Source: Natrinema pellirubrum DSM 15624
GTDB taxonomy: Archaea; Halobacteriota; Halobacteria; Halobacteriales; Natrialbaceae
Assembly (NCBI RefSeq): GCF_000230735.2
Contig: NC_019962.1
Location: 2,232,001 to 2,296,000, forward strand
DNA length: 64,000 nucleotides
Direction of reading: 5' to 3'
A program made the position numbers and the translations under genes. Under the pieces are notes generated by a model. It worked only from the letters and a program-made list of their open reading frames with translations. It had not been told where the DNA came from and made no database searches. Of this stretch, positions 62,135 to 64,000 are shown one piece after another (position 1 is the stretch's first letter; every line of letters begins with the position of its first letter).

Positions 62135-63025
62135 ATGGTTTCGGAACGCTTCGATCCCGAGCAGTGGGAGCCTGCGGCACTGAACGACGAGTTCAGGGAC
62201 ATCACCTACCACCGCGCGGTCGACTCCGGGACGGTCCGGATCGCGTTCGACCGGCCCGACGTCCGCAACGCCTTCCGGCCGGGGACCGTCGACGAACTCT
62301 ACGACGCGCTGGACCACGCCAAGCGCCAGACCGACGTCGGCTGTATCCTGCTGACCGGGAACGGGCCGTCCTCGAAGGACGGCGGCTGGGCCTTCTGTTC
62401 CGGCGGCGATCAGACGATCCGGGGCGAGGACGGCTACCAGTACGAGGGCGACGAGGAACGAGCGTCGGAACAGGGCCGGCTCCACATCCTCGAGGTCCAG
62501 CGCCTCATTCGGCACATTCCGAAGGTCGTCGTCGCCGTCGTGCCGGGCTGGGCCGTCGGCGGCGGCCACTCGCTGCACGTCGTCTGTGACCTGACCCTCG
62601 CGAGCGAAGACCACGCGAAGTTCCTCCAGACCGATCCCGACGTGGCAAGCTACGACGCCGGCTTCGGCTCCGCGTACTTGGCCAAACAGATCGGCCAGAA
62701 GAAGGCCCGCGAGGTGTTCTTCCTCGGGAAGACCTACGACGCCGAAGAGGCCGCGGAGATGGGCATGGTCAACGAGGCGGTTCCCCACGAGGAGTTAGAG
62801 GAGACCGCCCTCGAGTGGGGCGAGCGCATCAACTCGAAGAGCCCGACGGCGATGCGGATGCTCAAGTACGCGTTCAACATGACCGACGACGGGATGGTCG
62901 GTCAGCAGGTCTTCGCCGGCGAGGCGACGCGGCTGGGCTACATGACCGACGAAGCGAAGGAGGGTCGAGACGCGTTCGTCGAAGGTCGCGATCCGGACTT
63001 CGACGACTTCCCGTGGCACTACTAA
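62135..63025 (+). CDS. menB: 1,4-dihydroxy-2-naphthoyl-CoA synthase
   Basis: A 296-aa crotonase-family enzyme cyclising o-succinylbenzoyl-CoA in menaquinone synthesis. IAFDRPDVRNAFRPGTVDEL, CSGGDQTIRG with the oxyanion glycine pair, and VPGWAVGGGHSLHVVCDLTL are all present. The MenB-specific Asp region appears as TDPDVASYDAGFGSAYLA. The end, GRDPDFDDFPWHY, is the usual C-terminus. Its start ATG is at 62135, 91 bases after the MMPL stop. menF and menD lie about 7.5 kb upstream. Confidence 0.95.
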   Translation: MVSERFDPEQWEPAALNDEFRDITYHRAVDSGTVRIAFDRPDVRNAFRPGTVDELYDALDHAKRQTDVGCILLTGNGPSSKDGGWAFCSGGDQTIRGEDGYQYEGDEERASEQGRLHILEVQRLIRHIPKVVVAVVPGWAVGGGHSLHVVCDLTLASEDHAKFLQTDPDVASYDAGFGSAYLAKQIGQKKAREVFFLGKTYDAEEAAEMGMVNEAVPHEELEETALEWGERINSKSPTAMRMLKYAFNMTDDGMVGQQVFAGEATRLGYMTDEAKEGRDAFVEGRDPDFDDFPWHY

Positions 63026-63048
63026 TCTAAGGCCCGTATATCGAACCG

Positions 63049-64000
63049 ATGCACCGACGAACGCTCCTCCGGCGGACGACGCTGCCGGCCGCGCTCGCGC
63101 TCGCAGGCTGTACCGCGCCCAGCGACGAGCCCGATGGGGAGGCCGACGCCGGGGGCGGAAGCGACGGCTCCGAGGGCGTCTCGGGAACCCCGCCGATCCC
63201 GATGCTCGAGGACCCGCCGGAGGCGGTCTATCTACCCGGCCACCGGAAGTCGATGCGCGTTCTCGAGCCGGTCGCTGCCGGCGAGTACGCGCTGACCCCG
63301 ATGCTGTCGTACCCCCATCCGTTCTGGATCGTCACGGCGAACTACCGCGAGTTCGTCGAACCCGCGGCCGGCCGTGGGGTCCACCTGATGGTCGTCGTCT
63401 GGGACCGGGAGACGGGACGGGTCTTGCCCGGTGCCGAGCCGAGGGCAACGGTCTCCCGCGACGGGCGCGAGATCGATTCGCGGGCGCTGTGGCCGATGCT
63501 CTCCCAGGAGATGGGCCTCCACGTCGGCGACAACGTCGCCCTCCCGGCGGACGGGACCTACACCGTCGACGTCGACCTCCCACCGCTTTCGATCCGTCGG
63601 ACCGGCTCGCTCGCGGGCAGATTCACCGACGGGGCGACCGCGACCTTCGAGTTCACGTACGATCAGGCCTTCCGCGAGGCCGTCGTCGAGGGGATCGAAC
63701 TGCTGGACCGGGACCGGTGGGGCCAGCGGGGTGCGCTCGAGCCGATGACGGAGCGCGGGGCCGCCGGTGACGAGGACGGTGGAGAGAGCGCCGGCGACGA
63801 CGCGACCGGTGTGGGGAACGGGGAACCGGACCCTGGAGCCCCCTACTCGCGGGTGCCGCCGGCCGACGCCTATCCCGGGACGCGGCTGGTCGAGTCGGTT
63901 GCCGGTTCCGAGACGAACGGCACGGCCGGCGATGGTGTCCCAAGGAGCGGCGATGCGGCGGTCGTCGTCGCGCTGCTTGAGCCCGAATCGCGACTCGCCG
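63049..64000 (+). CDS. Tat lipoprotein, P19/DUF7350-like (cut by window edge)
   Basis: An incomplete protein of at least 317 aa. The N-terminus has RRTLLRRTTLP followed by a hydrophobic stretch and the lipobox ALAGC, so it is a Tat-exported lipoprotein. An acidic linker (about 24-45) follows. The segment VYLPGHRKSMRVLEPVAAGE and SYPHPFWIVTANYREFVEP resembles haloarchaeal proteins annotated as iron-transport (P19/Tp34)-like, DUF7350; this is from recall. Histidines and Met residues (GHRKSM, SYPHPF, MGLHVG) could bind metal. The gene starts 23 bases after menB. Confidence 0.7.
   Translation, partial: MHRRTLLRRTTLPAALALAGCTAPSDEPDGEADAGGGSDGSEGVSGTPPIPMLEDPPEAVYLPGHRKSMRVLEPVAAGEYALTPMLSYPHPFWIVTANYREFVEPAAGRGVHLMVVVWDRETGRVLPGAEPRATVSRDGREIDSRALWPMLSQEMGLHVGDNVALPADGTYTVDVDLPPLSIRRTGSLAGRFTDGATATFEFTYDQAFREAVVEGIELLDRDRWGQRGALEPMTERGAAGDEDGGESAGDDATGVGNGEPDPGAPYSRVPPADAYPGTRLVESVAGSETNGTAGDGVPRSGDAAVVVALLEPESRLA

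Overview
The window is a high-GC haloarchaeal chromosome segment. The evidence is consistently acidic predicted proteins, many GATC/CGAC-rich codons, TATA-like boxes about 25-30 nt before start codons (leaderless style), archaeal-only genes (gatE, srp19, gar1, rpoL, dph2, a presenilin-like protease, a salactin-type actin) and haloarchaeal signatures (Tat lipoboxes, a PGF-CTERM tail, HalX, TrmB-MMPL pairs). Composition and gene content fit Natrialbales-like species (Natrinema/Haloterrigena), but genus cannot be fixed from the sequence alone. Roughly 60 protein genes are supported. I saw no tRNA, rRNA or CRISPR array.

Layout. 0-0.35 kb: C-terminal end of a transposase. 0.6-9.5 kb: TrmJ-type methyltransferase, Tat lipoprotein, zinc-finger protein, EamA exporter divergent from an Lrp regulator, gatE, and the btuD-btuC pair divergent from btuF (cobalamin import). 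10.7-12.4 kb: srp19-gar1-presenilin-like protease. 12.4-17.8 kb: histidine kinase with an expanded N box, cysS, an ArsR-type regulator, NifU-like and BolA-like proteins. 18-27.3 kb: universal stress protein, two paralogous bPH2 (YdbS/YdbT-like) operons, fumC, a CBS/CNNM membrane protein, a small zinc finger, and a DICT/winged-helix pair.

27.4-31.2 kb is the most unusual part. It holds an HNH nuclease fused to a catalytically dead tyrosine-recombinase domain, an intact recombinase (intA) with an overlapping ribbon-helix-helix/winged-helix partner, and a divergent second copy of that pair (intB), whose winged-helix partner is interrupted by an in-frame TGA. The two copies face away from each other across a short AT-rich region with a perfect 9-6-9 palindrome. 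The HNH and intA half is visibly poorer in GC than the intB half. My reading is that a lower-GC recombination module came to lie beside a resident paralogue, and that the HNH fusion borrows the recombinase fold to find its DNA target.

31.5-43.7 kb: secreted and membrane proteins, a PQQ propeller, a 723-residue acidic coiled-coil protein, an MBL hydrolase, a double winged-helix regulator, dph2, a HalX protein with a pseudo-receiver, and a membrane protein followed by the actin gene. 43.9-50.5 kb: METTL5-like methyltransferase, a cluster of perfect hairpins, a rhomboid protease with an extra exterior domain, rpoL, hisF and small proteins. 50.8-55.7 kb: an MsrP/sulfite-oxidase-like protein, menF-menD, and a membrane J-protein. 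55.7-58.4 kb is an AT-richer patch with a membrane protein and a doubly truncated transposase. 58.5-64 kb: TrmB-type regulator divergent from an MMPL exporter, menB, and a Tat lipoprotein cut by the window edge. menF, menD and menB together provide three steps of menaquinone synthesis, split by about 7.5 kb.
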